The notes under the pieces: model-generated | What the model was told of the DNA's origin: nothing | Seen by the model: only the letters and a program-made list of their open reading frames with translations | The model's database searches: none | Source: Verrucomicrobiota bacterium | GTDB taxonomy: Bacteria; Verrucomicrobiota; Verrucomicrobiia; Verrucomicrobiales; Verrucomicrobiaceae | Length of the DNA stretch: 64,000 bases | Assembly (NCBI GenBank): GCA_017301975.1 | Contig: JAFLEI010000007.1 | Location: forward strand, 1-64,000 | Reading direction: 5' to 3' | Shown: one piece after another, positions 1-8,673 of the stretch | Layout: each line of letters starts with the position of its first letter | Position numbering within the stretch: position 1 is the first letter of the stretch | Position numbers and translations under genes: made by a program

Positions 1-1
1 C

Positions 2-82
2 GGCGGCTACGGTGGCAAAGGCGGCGGCGGCGGTGGCCGTGGCGGCTACGGTGGTGGCGGCGGCGGTGGCGGTCGCTACTAA
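2..82 (+). CDS. Glycine-rich C-terminus of a protein cut by the window edge
   Basis: Only the last 26 codons are present, ending in TAA at 80-82. They encode almost pure glycine with spaced Tyr, Arg and Lys (GGYGGKGG...RGGYGG...GGRY). Such tails are typical of small bacterial RRM-type RNA-binding proteins (cold-inducible Rbp/GRP type), which is the likeliest identity, but the RNA-binding domain lies outside the window, so this is inference. A terminator follows within 45 bases. Confidence 0.6.
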   Translation, partial: GGYGGKGGGGGGRGGYGGGGGGGGRY

Positions 83-123
83 GCGCCCCCTCTGACACTC
101 CAAGTCTCCCAAGAAAATTCACG

Positions 124-154
124 GCGGCATCCTGGCAACAGGATGCCGCTTTTT
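124..154 (+). terminator. Intrinsic terminator of the glycine-rich gene
   Basis: A perfect 10-bp stem (GCGGCATCCT / AGGATGCCGC) with a 6-base loop is followed directly by TTTTT. It sits about 40 bases after the stop codon of the glycine-rich gene, so it should end that transcript. The minus-strand genes further right converge on it. Confidence 0.85.
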
Positions 155-187
155 CGTGCCGTTAGGCGCTGCAGAGTGATGCACCTC

Positions 188-355
188 TTAGCGGCCCGAC
201 CCCAGCGCCATCAGCAGTCCCATCACAGTGCCGTAGATGGCGCCGCGCCACCATGTCGAGGTAAGCGGGCAGGTGCCCGAACTGCACTGGCCAAAGTAAC
301 CCAATGCCGAGCCAATGACCGCACCTATGGCGATGGGAATGATAAAGCGTGACAT
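188..355 (-). CDS. Small membrane protein, DUF6132 family
   Basis: A 55-residue protein starting MSRFIIPIAIGAVIGSALGY and containing GQCSSGTCPLTSTWWRGAIYGTVMG, which matches the DUF6132 pattern of two short membrane helices joined by a loop with a CSSGTC cysteine pair. The family's function is not known. It often occurs beside YgaP-like DUF2892 proteins and rhodanese genes, and here it is the last gene of the minus-strand group that begins at 5189, 19 bases after a Cys-rich DUF2892 gene. A role with thiols or sulfane sulfur at the membrane is inferred from this context. Confidence 0.75.
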   Translation of the reverse strand: MSRFIIPIAIGAVIGSALGYFGQCSSGTCPLTSTWWRGAIYGTVMGLLMALGSGR

Positions 356-374
356 GGGATATGAAGTCTAGGAC

Positions 375-605
375 TCAGCAGCACTTGCCGCCTCCGCAGC
401 AGCCACCGCCTTTGCCATTGCCACCTTTGCCACAGGTGCTGATGCCCAGGGGCGCATACAGCGGGCAGAAACGCACGAAGGCAGTGAGCAGCGGCACGGC
501 ACCGAGGGCTCCGAGCCAGGTGTGGTTGACGATGCCGTAGGCGATGATGCCGAGTCCAGCGATGATGCGCAGCGCGCGGTCCACGGTTCCGATGTTGGGT
601 TTCAT
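375..605 (-). CDS. DUF2892 (YgaP-type) membrane protein with Cys-rich tail
   Basis: 76 residues. The first ~50 match the DUF2892 membrane domain, two helices found at the C-terminus of E. coli YgaP, with the conserved start NIGTVDRALRIIAGL and the FCPLYAPLGISTC segment. The remaining residues form a Gly/Lys/Cys tail with a CC-GGG-KCC pattern, giving six cysteines in the last 20 or so residues. Such a tail could bind metal or carry persulfide; that is inference. It lies 6 bases downstream of the RND pump gene on the same strand, so the two are probably co-transcribed. Confidence 0.8.
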   Translation of the reverse strand: MKPNIGTVDRALRIIAGLGIIAYGIVNHTWLGALGAVPLLTAFVRFCPLYAPLGISTCGKGGNGKGGGCCGGGKCC

Positions 606-611
606 ATTCGT

Positions 612-3600
612 TTAGTGTTTGGGTTCTGGGTGAGAATGCTTGTTGGCCATGAAGTAGAGGACGGGCACGGCCATTCGGCTGATGAAGAGGCTGGCGATTT
701 CCCCGGCCATGAGCGCGATGGCGAGGCCCTGGAAAATGGGGTCAGCGAGAATCACCGCCGCACCAACAACCACGGCCATGGCGGTCAGCAGCATGGGGCG
801 GAAGCGCACGGCTCCCGCGTCGATCACGGCCTCACTCAGCGGCATGCCTTCCTGAATGCGCAGCTCGATGAAATCGACGAGGATGATGGAGTTTCGCACC
901 ACGATACCACCTCCTGCCATGAAGCCGATCATGCTGGTGGCGGTGAAGAAGGCGTCCATCAGACCGTGCGCGGGCAGAATGCCAACCAGTGAGAATGGAA
1001 TGGCGATCATCACGATGGCAGGCGTGATGAAACTGCGAAACCAGCCGACCATGAGCACATAGATAAGGATCAGACACGCGCCGAAGGCTGCGCCGAGATC
1101 GCGGAAGACCTCGATGGTGATGTGCCACTCGCCATCCCATTTGAGCGCAGGTTCGGCATCGCTGAATGGCATGGAGGCATTGAGGATCTGAAGTTCCTCG
1201 CCGCTGCCGCCGAACTCGCGTGTATCGAGTTTCTTGAGCGCCTCGTTCATCTGGAAGATGGCGTACACGGGGCTTTCGACCACGCCAGCCACATCGCCGA
1301 TGACGTAAGTGACAGGCATCAGGTTCTTGTGATAGCGGCTCTTCTCCACGGTGACATGCTCCACTTTTACCAACTCGCGCAGCGGCACCAGCGGCGAACC
1401 GGACGCGCCGGGTTCAGGTAGCGCATTGGCATCTCCGGAGCGCACGCGCAGCGCGAGCAGTTCCTCGGGCGTTGTCTTCGCGGAGCGTGGCAGTTCGAGG
1501 CGGATGTTCACGTCCTCCTTCTCCTCAGGCTGGTGGAGCAGATCGACCGTCTCGCCATCCACGGCGATCTTGAGCGTCTGTGAAATCGTGGCGGCGCTGA
1601 TGCCGTGGAGCGCGGCCTTTTCCTTGTCGATGACGAAGCGCGCCTTCTGCTGGTCGGCCTCGATGTACCAATCGACATCCACCACACCGGGCGTGGACTT
1701 GAAAATGGTCTTCACCTTTTCAGCGAGTTTCAGGCGGTCCGCTTCATTCGGACCGTAAATCTCGGCCACGAGGGTTTGCAGCACCGGCGGGCCTGGAGGG
1801 ACTTCGGCAATGGCGACACGTGCGCCGTAGCGTGCCGCGATGGCAGCGACGGCCGGGCGCACCCGTTTGGCGATGTCATGGCTCTGCGCCTTGCGCTCAT
1901 GCTTGCCGACGAGGTTCACCTGGATGTCCGCCACATTCGCACCACGGCGCATGAAGTAGTGACGCACCAGGCCGTTGAAATTGTAGGGCGAGGCGATGCC
2001 GGCATAGATCTGGTAATCGGTGACTTCGGGCTCGGTGCGGATCGCCGCAGCCATTTCACGCGCCACGGCAGTCGTCTGCTCCAGTGAAGTGCCTTCAGGC
2101 ATGTTCAGGATGACCTGAAACTCGCTCTTGTTGTCAAACGGCAGCATCTTCACCTTCACCCAGCCAAGGCCGACCGTCGCCATCGCGCCGAGCAGCAGCA
2201 CCGTGATGCCGATGAGGAACATCCAGCGCCAGCCGGTGTGATGAATCAGCGGGCCCATCATGCGGCGGTACAGTTTGGTGAAGAAGTCCTCGGCGTGCTC
2301 AGACGCGAGATGCTTGTGGCCGTCATCCACCGCGACGCCTGCCGTCAGTTTCGAATACTTGCCACCCCAGCGCAGAATGCGGATGGAAGCCCAGGGTGTG
2401 ACGATGAACGCGATAAGCAAAGACCAGAACATCGCAGCGCTGGCACCGATCGGAATCGGGCGCATGTAGGGCCCCATGAGGCCACCGACAAAGGCCATCG
2501 GCAGCACGGCGGCGATCACGGCAAACGTGGCCAGGATGGTGGGATTCCCCACTTCGCCCACGGCTTCGACGGCAATCTTTGACCAGTCCCGCCCCTTGTT
2601 CTGCGGCAGGTGGAAATGCCGCACAATGTTTTCCACCACGACGATCGCGTCATCCACGAGGATGCCAATGCTGAAGATCAGCGCGAAGAGAGTGATGCGG
2701 TTCAGCGTGAAGCCGTAGAGATAAAAAATGAGCAGCGTGAGCGCCAGCGTGGCCGGAATGGCCACGGCGACGATGCCGCTCTCCCGCCAGCCGAGCGTCA
2801 GCCAGATCAGGATGGCCACGCTGAACACAGCGATGCCCATGTGCAGCAGCAGTTCGTTCGATTTCTCAGCTGCGGTCTCGCCATAGTTGCGCGTGACGCT
2901 CACGGTGACATCGGCGGGAATGATCGAGCCTTTCAGCAGGTCCACCTTGCGGATCACTTCGTCCGCCACGGAGATTGCATTCGCTCCGGGACGTTTGGCG
3001 ATGCTGAGCGTGACGGCTGGTTCTTCGTCCGTCTTGGTGCCGTGGAGGACATACTGCACGGCCTCCTCGCCGCCATCATGGATCTCAGCGACTTCACGCA
3101 GATACACCGGCCTGCCGCCGAACACGCCCACGACCACGTCGCCCACATCATGCGCGGTTTTCAAGAAGGCCCCGGTTTCCACAAGCACCTCGTTGTTGCC
3201 GGTGGTGAGGCCGCCCGCACGAAACTGCCGGTTGGCCTGCTGCAGCATCGGCACCAGACCCGCAGGGCTGAGATTGCGCGAGGCCAGCTTCACGGGGTCA
3301 AGCATCACCCGCACCGCACGGCGCGCGCCGCCCAGCAGGTTCGTCTCCGCCACGAGCGGCACCTGCTTGACGGATTCGTCCACCTGGGCCGCCAGCCGGC
3401 GCAGCGTGAGGTGATCGTAGCGTGCGCTGTGGAAGGTGAGCGAGAGGATCGGCACATCATCAATGCTCTTCGGCTTGATGAGCGGCGGCGTGACTCCCAT
3501 CGGGATGCGGTCGAAATTTGCGCGCAGTTTCTCCGTGATCTTCACCAGGCTGCGTTCGGGGTCCTCACCCACCTTGAAGCGCACGATGACCAGGCTCTCG

Positions 3601-3899
3601 CTGTCGCGTGAGGTGCTGTAGAGGTACTCCACGCCAGCCACCTCCCATAGCAGCTTCTCCATGGGCCGCGTGGCACGTTCTTCGATCTCCTTCGCAGATG
3701 ATCCGGGCATGGACACCATGACATCGACCATCGGCACCTTGATCTGCGGCTCCTCCTCGCGTGGCAGCAGCACAACTGCCGCCGCACCGAGAATGACGGA
3801 GGCTATGACAACGAGCGGCGTCAGTTTGGAATCAATGAACATCGCGGCGATGCGGCCAGCGACGCCCAAGTTCTCAGAATGATGGGATGGCTCGCTCAT
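612..3899 (-). CDS. RND efflux pump, inner-membrane permease
   Basis: 1095 residues, the usual length of RND transporters of the AcrB/HAE-1 superfamily. It shows an N-terminal membrane helix, a large periplasmic loop, the [19 protein letters not shown] segment in TM4 with the acidic residues of the proton relay, a second large loop, and a second block of helices with [22 protein letters not shown]. It should work with the adaptor encoded 4 bases upstream (ATGA overlap) and an outer-membrane factor not found in this window. The substrate is unknown. Its place between DUF2892 genes and opposite an ArsR-rhodanese-DsrE-YeeE operon suggests sulfur compounds or metals (inference). Confidence 0.92.
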   Translation of the reverse strand: MSEPSHHSENLGVAGRIAAMFIDSKLTPLVVIASVILGAAAVVLLPREEEPQIKVPMVDVMVSMPGSSAKEIEERATRPMEKLLWEVAGVEYLYSTSRDSESLVIVRFKVGEDPERSLVKITEKLRANFDRIPMGVTPPLIKPKSIDDVPILSLTFHSARYDHLTLRRLAAQVDESVKQVPLVAETNLLGGARRAVRVMLDPVKLASRNLSPAGLVPMLQQANRQFRAGGLTTGNNEVLVETGAFLKTAHDVGDVVVGVFGGRPVYLREVAEIHDGGEEAVQYVLHGTKTDEEPAVTLSIAKRPGANAISVADEVIRKVDLLKGSIIPADVTVSVTRNYGETAAEKSNELLLHMGIAVFSVAILIWLTLGWRESGIVAVAIPATLALTLLIFYLYGFTLNRITLFALIFSIGILVDDAIVVVENIVRHFHLPQNKGRDWSKIAVEAVGEVGNPTILATFAVIAAVLPMAFVGGLMGPYMRPIPIGASAAMFWSLLIAFIVTPWASIRILRWGGKYSKLTAGVAVDDGHKHLASEHAEDFFTKLYRRMMGPLIHHTGWRWMFLIGITVLLLGAMATVGLGWVKVKMLPFDNKSEFQVILNMPEGTSLEQTTAVAREMAAAIRTEPEVTDYQIYAGIASPYNFNGLVRHYFMRRGANVADIQVNLVGKHERKAQSHDIAKRVRPAVAAIAARYGARVAIAEVPPGPPVLQTLVAEIYGPNEADRLKLAEKVKTIFKSTPGVVDVDWYIEADQQKARFVIDKEKAALHGISAATISQTLKIAVDGETVDLLHQPEEKEDVNIRLELPRSAKTTPEELLALRVRSGDANALPEPGASGSPLVPLRELVKVEHVTVEKSRYHKNLMPVTYVIGDVAGVVESPVYAIFQMNEALKKLDTREFGGSGEELQILNASMPFSDAEPALKWDGEWHITIEVFRDLGAAFGACLILIYVLMVGWFRSFITPAIVMIAIPFSLVGILPAHGLMDAFFTATSMIGFMAGGGIVVRNSIILVDFIELRIQEGMPLSEAVIDAGAVRFRPMLLTAMAVVVGAAVILADPIFQGLAIALMAGEIASLFISRMAVPVLYFMANKHSHPEPKH

Positions 3900-4912
3900 G
3901 GCTGGATCGTCACGGGTTGGCCATCGGCGAGTTTGCTGACATCACTGATCACGACCTGCTCGCCTTCTTCGAGGCCGGAAAGCACTTCGGTGCTGCCATT
4001 GACCGCCTTGCCCGTTTTCACCAGGCGCAGGTTGGCATGGCCTTCTTTGACCACGAAAATCAGTTCCATCTGACCACGCTTGATCACGCTGTCTTTGGGC
4101 ACCATCAGCAGTTGCATTTCCGCCATTGGCACCGCCACACGGCCAAACTGACCGGTGCGCACCCCCTCCGCAGCAGGAAGATCCAGCTTCACCTGAAACG
4201 TGCGGCTCACGGGATCGGCCACAGGCGCGATCTCGCTCACCGTGGCCTCCAGCGGCTTTGGCACGGAGGCGATCTTCACCTGCATCTTGGCCCCCATGGT
4301 GATGCGATCGAGAATGGCTTCCGGCAGATCGGCTTCAAAGCGCAGCGCTGTGGGTGCTTCCATTTCGAGCAGGTGCCTGCCGGGCATCGCGAGATCACCC
4401 ACGTCAGCGAGCTTGCGGGTCACCACGCCGTCAAACGGAGCGGTGACGCGGGCATAGCTCATCATCGTTTCGGCTTCATTGACACCTGCAGTCGCCACTT
4501 TGACGCGGGCATCGGCGGCATCGAAATCCTGCCGCGTCGTCGCGTTTGCGGCGACGAGTTCCTTCTGCCGGGCAAAGTCGCGCTGGGCCTGGTCGAGCAG
4601 CGCCTTGGCCTGATCCACCTTCGCCTGAATCTCCTGGTTTTCCAGGCGGGCGAGCATGTCCCCCGCCTTCACGGCAGCGCCGGGTGTGGCGGTGTATTCC
4701 AGCACACGACCGCTGATCTTGGCCTCCACCTGGGCACGCAGCTTGGAGCGCACCGTGCCCACGACCTCCTCGGCCGCCACGTGCGGCTGCCATCTGGCCA
4801 CTTGCACTTTGACGGCTAGGCTGGGCAGAGATGTCGTGGCCGGAGGGACGGCCTCATGCCTGCCACAGGCAGCAAGGGCGAGCAGTGCGCTGAAGGAGAT
4901 AAATTGTTTCAT
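3896..4912 (-). CDS. RND periplasmic adaptor (membrane fusion) lipoprotein
   Basis: About 338 residues. A signal sequence ends in a lipobox (ALLALAAC), followed by a biotinyl-lipoyl-like half domain ([26 protein letters not shown]), an alpha-helical hairpin (residues ~95-160), the second half domain ([16 protein letters not shown]) and a C-terminal beta-barrel. This is the HlyD/AcrA order. It links the RND permease, whose start overlaps its stop by 4 bases, to an outer-membrane channel. An in-frame ATG 9 bases upstream (4921) is a possible alternative start. Confidence 0.9.
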   Translation of the reverse strand: MKQFISFSALLALAACGRHEAVPPATTSLPSLAVKVQVARWQPHVAAEEVVGTVRSKLRAQVEAKISGRVLEYTATPGAAVKAGDMLARLENQEIQAKVDQAKALLDQAQRDFARQKELVAANATTRQDFDAADARVKVATAGVNEAETMMSYARVTAPFDGVVTRKLADVGDLAMPGRHLLEMEAPTALRFEADLPEAILDRITMGAKMQVKIASVPKPLEATVSEIAPVADPVSRTFQVKLDLPAAEGVRTGQFGRVAVPMAEMQLLMVPKDSVIKRGQMELIFVVKEGHANLRLVKTGKAVNGSTEVLSGLEEGEQVVISDVSKLADGQPVTIQP

Positions 4913-4982
4913 GACGGTCATAGGAAGGCGGGACTGATCTTGGTCAGGCTAGCAGAAGCTGGCTGTGCTGCGCTCCTCCGAT

Positions 4983-5189
4983 TTAGTGTTTTCCACAGCA
5001 AGAACCGCCGATGCCGAGTTTCCTAAGAATCGTTTCCGCAGGGCAGAAGCCGGTGAAGGCGGACTGCAGCAGGTTCGCTCCCACAAAGGCGGTGAGCCAG
5101 AGCCAGTTCGGATGCACATAGTGGCTGAGGGCCAGGCTGACGAGGATCATGGTACCGGCGAGGGCGCGGATGGCGTTTTCGAGTTTCAT
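4983..5189 (-). CDS. DUF2892 (YgaP-type) membrane protein
   Basis: 68 residues: MKLENAIRALAGTMILVSLAL, then a helix ending FTGFCPAETILRKLG and a tail with GSCCGKH. This is the typical DUF2892 two-helix domain with the conserved FCP motif, found in E. coli fused to rhodanese (YgaP). It is the promoter-proximal gene of the minus-strand efflux group, about 60 bases from the adaptor, and diverges from the ArsR regulator across a 109-bp intergenic region carrying candidate operators. The paired cysteines near the end could carry persulfide (inference). Confidence 0.8.
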   Translation of the reverse strand: MKLENAIRALAGTMILVSLALSHYVHPNWLWLTAFVGANLLQSAFTGFCPAETILRKLGIGGSCCGKH

Positions 5190-5227
5190 GAGGATGGAGG
5201 GATTTGAGATTGACGTATCTGACTTCT

Positions 5228-5270
5228 GAAGGATAATCCTTCACAACTGTATGAGTCTATACGCATATAG
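5228..5270. promoter_or_regulatory. Candidate ArsR-family operator region
   Basis: The divergent intergenic region holds two palindromes. One at 5228-5242 has 7-bp perfect arms around a single base (GAAGGAT-A-ATCCTTC). The other at 5257-5270, CTATACGCATATAG, is symmetric except at two middle positions (CTATA-YGCR-TATAG). Its right half, ACGCATATAG, recurs exactly at 18701-18710 in the other sulfur-gene promoter. AT-rich dyads of this kind are usual targets of ArsR-family repressors. No binding data exist. Confidence 0.6.
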
Positions 5271-5298
5271 TAAATGCTTGCAAACCCTTTTTGAAATC

Positions 5299-5649
5299 AT
5301 GCCCGCCGCACGCAAAAAATCCCTGCCGCCGGTCTCCGAGGAGGCCCTCGTTTTGATCGCCTCCTGGTTCCGCACGCTCTCCGAACCCAGCCGCTTGAAG
5401 ATCCTGCGCGCGCTGGAGGAGGGCGAGAAGAACATCACCGAACTCGTCGCCGCCACCGGCCTGACGCAGGCGAATGTCTCCCGCCACGTGCAGTCGCTCG
5501 TGGATGCGGGGATGGTGGGCCGCCGCCGTGAAGGCCTGACCGCGATCTGCTTCATCGCCGATCCCAGCATCACCGAACTGTGCGACAACGTCTGCAACAA
5601 CCTCCTCAAACGTCTCTCTCAACAGGTGAAAAAACTCGGTGGTGCCTGA
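5299..5649 (+). CDS. ArsR-family winged-helix repressor, probable sulfur/thiol sensor
   Basis: 116 residues: helix-turn-helix with LSEPSRLKILRALEEGEKNITELV and recognition helix TQANVSRHVQSLVDAGMVGRRREG, then a C-terminal dimerisation helix carrying ELCDNVC. The start at 5299 (MPAARKK) is chosen because the candidate operator at 5257-5270 would lie inside the gene if the upstream in-frame ATG at 5251 were used. Its cysteines cluster in the last helix rather than in the helix-2/helix-5 pair described for SqrR/BigR-type persulfide sensors, so the chemistry is uncertain. Rhodanese, DsrE and YeeE/YedE genes follow. Confidence 0.85.
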   Translation: MPAARKKSLPPVSEEALVLIASWFRTLSEPSRLKILRALEEGEKNITELVAATGLTQANVSRHVQSLVDAGMVGRRREGLTAICFIADPSITELCDNVCNNLLKRLSQQVKKLGGA

Positions 5650-5669
5650 GCTGCCTGCTGCATCCCGAA

Positions 5670-6095
5670 ATGCTTCTTCGAAATATGATCTGGACCTTTG
5701 TCATTCTCGTCGCAGTCATCCTGGGCTGGTATTGGTATGAAGGAGACTGGGACCGCCGTCTCTTCAAAGCGCCGCCCGGCTCCGTATGTGCGAACTTAAA
5801 TCCTGGCCAGGCCAATGCATGGCTGCGCGACCACCCGGAAACACAGGTGCTGGATGTACGCTCCTCGGGTGAATTTGAAGGCGGCGCGCTGCCCCATGCT
5901 GTGAACATCTCCATCGGCGACGCAGCCTTCGAGACCAAAGTGGCCGCGCTCAACAAGGACAAGCCCGTGCTGGTGTATTGCGCGGGTGGCTTCCGCAGCC
6001 GCAAGGCGGTGATCGTTTTGAAACAGCTCGGCTTCCGCAACATCCAGCACATCCACCGCGGCTACATGTCGTGGTCGCCCGATTCCCAACCATGA
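5670..6095 (+). CDS. Membrane-anchored rhodanese-like sulfurtransferase
   Basis: 141 residues: an N-terminal membrane helix (MIWTFVILVAVILGWYWY), then a single rhodanese domain with VLDVRSSGEFEGGALPHAVNI and the active-site loop VYCAGGFRSRKAV, where the Cys should take up sulfane sulfur. It would act on the outer face of, or at, the inner membrane. The stop overlaps the start of the DsrE gene (ATGA), indicating translational coupling. An alternative start is the ATG at 5685. It lies 20 bases after the ArsR gene, probably in the same operon. Confidence 0.88.
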   Translation: MLLRNMIWTFVILVAVILGWYWYEGDWDRRLFKAPPGSVCANLNPGQANAWLRDHPETQVLDVRSSGEFEGGALPHAVNISIGDAAFETKVAALNKDKPVLVYCAGGFRSRKAVIVLKQLGFRNIQHIHRGYMSWSPDSQP

Positions 6096-6574
6096 AACAC
6101 CTGCTCTACACCCTCCTCGCCCTCACCGTCTCCATCTCTGCCGCCGAACCGGAAGTCATTCCGATCCAGGTGCGCGAGAATTTGCGCATCGTCTATCAAG
6201 TGACCGATGACGTGGCCCACGATGGCGTGAACAAGGGCCTGTTTTACGCCCGCAAGCTCATCAACACTTACGCGAAGCAGGGCATCGCCGCCGATCAGGT
6301 GCATCTGCACCTCGTCTATCACGGCACCGGCATTGCCGCCGTGGTTAATGATGCGGCCCGCAAACGCCTCGGCGTGGACGCCGCCAATCCAAACGGCGAG
6401 ATCCTCGCGGAGCTCATCAAGCGCGGCGTGCAGGTGGAGCTGTGTGAAAACACGATGCAGCAGAAAGGCGTGAAGCCCACCGAACTGCTGCCCGGTGTCA
6501 AACTCGTCGTCGGTGCCTTCCCGCGTCTGATCGATCTGCAACTGCAAGGCTTCGCCTACATCAAGTTTGAGTAA
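6092..6574 (+). CDS. Exported DsrE-family sulfur-relay-like protein
   Basis: 160 residues with a signal peptide (MKHLLYTLLALTVSISAAE). The body has the DsrE/YchN fold pattern: RIVYQVTDD, GLFYARKLINTYAKQG, VHLHLVYHGTG, and the conserved Cys in GVQVELCENTMQQKGV, followed by LLPGVKLVVGAFPRLIDLQLQGFAYIK. DsrE-like proteins carry persulfide sulfur or bind small ligands. Export to the periplasm fits a partnership with the membrane-anchored rhodanese encoded just upstream. The predicted start overlaps the rhodanese stop. Confidence 0.85.
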   Translation: MKHLLYTLLALTVSISAAEPEVIPIQVRENLRIVYQVTDDVAHDGVNKGLFYARKLINTYAKQGIAADQVHLHLVYHGTGIAAVVNDAARKRLGVDAANPNGEILAELIKRGVQVELCENTMQQKGVKPTELLPGVKLVVGAFPRLIDLQLQGFAYIKFE

Positions 6575-6596
6575 CCCACGGCTCCCCCCACCCACC

Positions 6597-7118
6597 ATGA
6601 AAACACCCCGCTGGAATCCCTACCTCGTTGGCGCGCTGATCGGCGTGCTGAGCATCCTCACCTTTTCGCTGGCAGACAAGCCCATCGGCATCTCCACCGG
6701 CATCGCGCAGGCCTCTGGCGCGTGTTCTGTGCCCATGCTGGGTGCGGATGGCGTGGCGGCCAACACTTACTGGGCCAAAAAAGCGGTGCCTGCCTGGGAC
6801 TACGGCAGCCTGTTTGTGCTTGGCACTTTCTTCGGCGCCCTGGTCAGCTCACTGGGGAGCGGCAGTTTTAAGCTGGAAAGCGTGCCGGCGCTGTGGCGCG
6901 AGCGTTTTGGCCCGTCCGTCGGCAAACGATTCCTCGCCGCATTCATCGGCGGTGTGGTCATCATCTTTGGCGCACGGCTGGCGGATGGCTGCACCAGCGG
7001 TCACGGCATCAGTGGTTCGCTGCAGCTGGCCGTCAGCAGCTGGACCTTCTTCATCGTCATGTTCATCAGCGGCATCGTCACCGCCTTCATCCTCTTCCGC
7101 GGCACCTCCCAATCCTGA
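6597..7118 (+). CDS. YeeE/YedE-type thiosulfate transporter, first half
   Basis: 173 residues with about four membrane helices and the family motif GARLADGCTSGHGISGS, where the Cys is in the proposed sulfur-conducting path of TsuA/YeeE. E. coli YeeE is one long chain; here the two repeats are encoded by separate genes, as in many other bacteria. It lies 22 bases after the DsrE gene and 4 bases before the partner half. It probably imports thiosulfate or a related sulfur species (inference from the family). Confidence 0.88.
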   Translation: MKTPRWNPYLVGALIGVLSILTFSLADKPIGISTGIAQASGACSVPMLGADGVAANTYWAKKAVPAWDYGSLFVLGTFFGALVSSLGSGSFKLESVPALWRERFGPSVGKRFLAAFIGGVVIIFGARLADGCTSGHGISGSLQLAVSSWTFFIVMFISGIVTAFILFRGTSQS

Positions 7119-7122
7119 TCTC

Positions 7123-7698
7123 ATGCACACACCTCTCGCCTTCATCACCGGCTCCAATCTGCTCTGGGCCGGGCTGCTCTTTGGTTTCATCTTTGGCGTG
7201 CTGCTGCATCGCGGCGGCGTCACGGACTTCAATGTCATCGTGAAGCAGTTTCTGTTTCGTGACTTCACCGTGCTCAAGGTCATGTTCACCGCCATCGTCG
7301 TCGGTGGTGTGGGCCTGTTCATCCTGCATGGGCAGGAGCTTTCCAACTGGCACATCAAACCGGCCACCATGCTCGCCGTCATCCTCGGCGCGCTGCTCTT
7401 CGGCATCGGCATGGTGATCTACGGCTACTGCCCCGGCACCGGCATTGCGGCCATCGCTGCGGGCAAGCTGGATGCCCTTGTGGGCTTTCTGGGGATGCTC
7501 GTCGGGGCTGCGGCCTATGCGTTGTGCTACGACTGGATCGCCGCGAACATCCTGCCGGTGGCGGATCTCGGCAAAAAGCGCCTGCCTGAGCTCAGCACAC
7601 TTCCGGAATGGGTGTGGTATGCTGGGCTGGTGGCGCTGGCAGCGATTGTCTTTGCGCTCGTCGCACGTGTTGAAAAAGCGCGGTTCCCGGCCTCATGA
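7123..7698 (+). CDS. YeeE/YedE-type transporter, second half (DUF6691-like)
   Basis: 191 residues, about five membrane helices. It contains FGVLLHRGGVTDFNVIVKQFLFRDFTVLKVM and the repeat motif GMVIYGYCPGTGIAAIAAG, whose Cys pairs functionally with that of the first half. It probably forms a heteromeric sulfur-compound transporter with the protein encoded just upstream. It ends the ArsR-rhodanese-DsrE operon; no terminator hairpin was recognised after it. Confidence 0.87.
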   Translation: MHTPLAFITGSNLLWAGLLFGFIFGVLLHRGGVTDFNVIVKQFLFRDFTVLKVMFTAIVVGGVGLFILHGQELSNWHIKPATMLAVILGALLFGIGMVIYGYCPGTGIAAIAAGKLDALVGFLGMLVGAAAYALCYDWIAANILPVADLGKKRLPELSTLPEWVWYAGLVALAAIVFALVARVEKARFPAS

Positions 7699-7830
7699 CG
7701 CACGAGGGTAGGTTCATGGCGTGGGCGGCATGCACCGCAAGATTGGTCCATCATTGCACCGCGACGGAAAGACTCCGTCCCGCATCTTTATGGGGTCATC
7801 CACCCGCAGTGGAGCAGAGACATCCACCGC

Positions 7831-8058
7831 ATGCATCATACCACGACCACCGCCACCATCGAACACGCCGGGGACAAACTGGGTCATGCTCCTTGGAGCA
7901 GCGAGCCTGCGACCGCCCACCATGAAGATGCAGGCAGCCCTACCGGCTGGCCACGCTTGCACGCCGTGACCGAGCCCGAGGACATCCAGGCGCATCGCGA
8001 GCGCATCATGCAGGCTCTGCGTGCGCTCAATGACGCCCTGCAGTCGCCGCTACGCTGA
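7831..8058 (+). CDS. Hypothetical small ORF in a 438-bp gap
   Basis: A possible 75-residue protein, His/Thr-rich at first (MHHTTTTATIEHAGDKLGH) and ending in a plausible helix (AHRERIMQALRALNDALQS). No family was recognised. The region between 7699 and 8136 otherwise holds only a broken methyltransferase end (8055-8130). The ORF may be a small real gene or chance; its C-terminal helix looks more protein-like than its start. Confidence 0.3.
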   Translation: MHHTTTTATIEHAGDKLGHAPWSSEPATAHHEDAGSPTGWPRLHAVTEPEDIQAHRERIMQALRALNDALQSPLR

Positions 8059-8130
8059 ATGAGAAGATGCGAGAGATCAAGGATCCGCTGAAGGAGAACC
8101 ACTTCGTGAAGTTCCGCCTGAAGGAGACCG
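8055..8130 (+). pseudogene. Remnant of a methyltransferase C-terminus
   Basis: Read in the frame of position 8055 the DNA gives LNEKMREIKDPLKENHFVKF followed by RLKE. The last residues of the intact methyltransferase at 12285-12962 are FEKIDEVKDVLKENYFVKFRRK. The match covers some 20 residues and is obvious at DNA level too (CTGAAGGAGAAC, TTCGTGAAGTT). The rest of the gene is missing and the frame has lost its stop. It is a fragment of a second copy, left about 4.8 kb upstream. Confidence 0.75.
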
Positions 8131-8136
8131 GCGCCC

Positions 8137-8610
8137 ATGAAATCCACCATGTTCAAAGACCTCTCATGGATGACCCTGCAGTTGGTTCTGCTGGCGGCAC
8201 TGTTGTGGATGCCTGCATTCGGGCTTCTTCCGTTTCTTGTGCCTATCCGCGCGCTGGGACTGCTTGTGTGCAGCGCAGGGCTGGTTTTGTCCGCCGCCGC
8301 GAGCTGGCAATTGCAGGCGGGGCGCTCGCTGACACCGATGCCTTCACCACGCAGGGGAGCCGCGCTGATCACGAGGGGCTTGTACCGCCGCGTCAGGCAT
8401 CCGGTTTACAGCGGTTTGCTTATCTGGGCCTTCGGCATCGCCATTGCGACTGCGAGCGTCCTGCATTTCGTGCTGTTCGGACTGCTTGGGGCCTTCTTTA
8501 ACGCAAAAGCCGCGCATGAAGAACGGTTGCTCACTCAAAAATTCAGCGACTACCCTGAGTATGTGGCTCACACGCCGCGTTTTCTTCCTTCACCCACCCA
8601 GTCCAGATGA
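8137..8610 (+). CDS. Isoprenylcysteine carboxyl methyltransferase-like membrane protein
   Basis: 157 residues with about four membrane helices and the hallmark ITRGLYRRVRHPVYSGLLIWAFG, followed by a C-terminal AHEERLLTQKFSDYPEYVAHTPRFLP segment. This RHPxYxG / EExxL pattern defines the ICMT/PEMT (DUF1295-like) fold of SAM-dependent membrane methyltransferases. The bacterial substrate is unknown. It overlaps no neighbour but begins just after the methyltransferase remnant. Confidence 0.85.
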   Translation: MKSTMFKDLSWMTLQLVLLAALLWMPAFGLLPFLVPIRALGLLVCSAGLVLSAAASWQLQAGRSLTPMPSPRRGAALITRGLYRRVRHPVYSGLLIWAFGIAIATASVLHFVLFGLLGAFFNAKAAHEERLLTQKFSDYPEYVAHTPRFLPSPTQSR

Positions 8611-8673
8611 AGCACACTTCCCAATGTTGCGTCCTACCACGGGTCATTGCATCTGCCATTTCATCGCCCTGAC

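Noticed and set aside
522..3611. Many open frames antisense to the RND pump
   Set aside because: They mirror the GC-rich codon structure of a clear 1095-residue transporter on the other strand and have no family features.
5251..5298. Upstream start for the ArsR gene
   Set aside because: It would place the dyad that recurs at 18.7 kb inside the coding region; the ATG at 5299 gives a normal family length.
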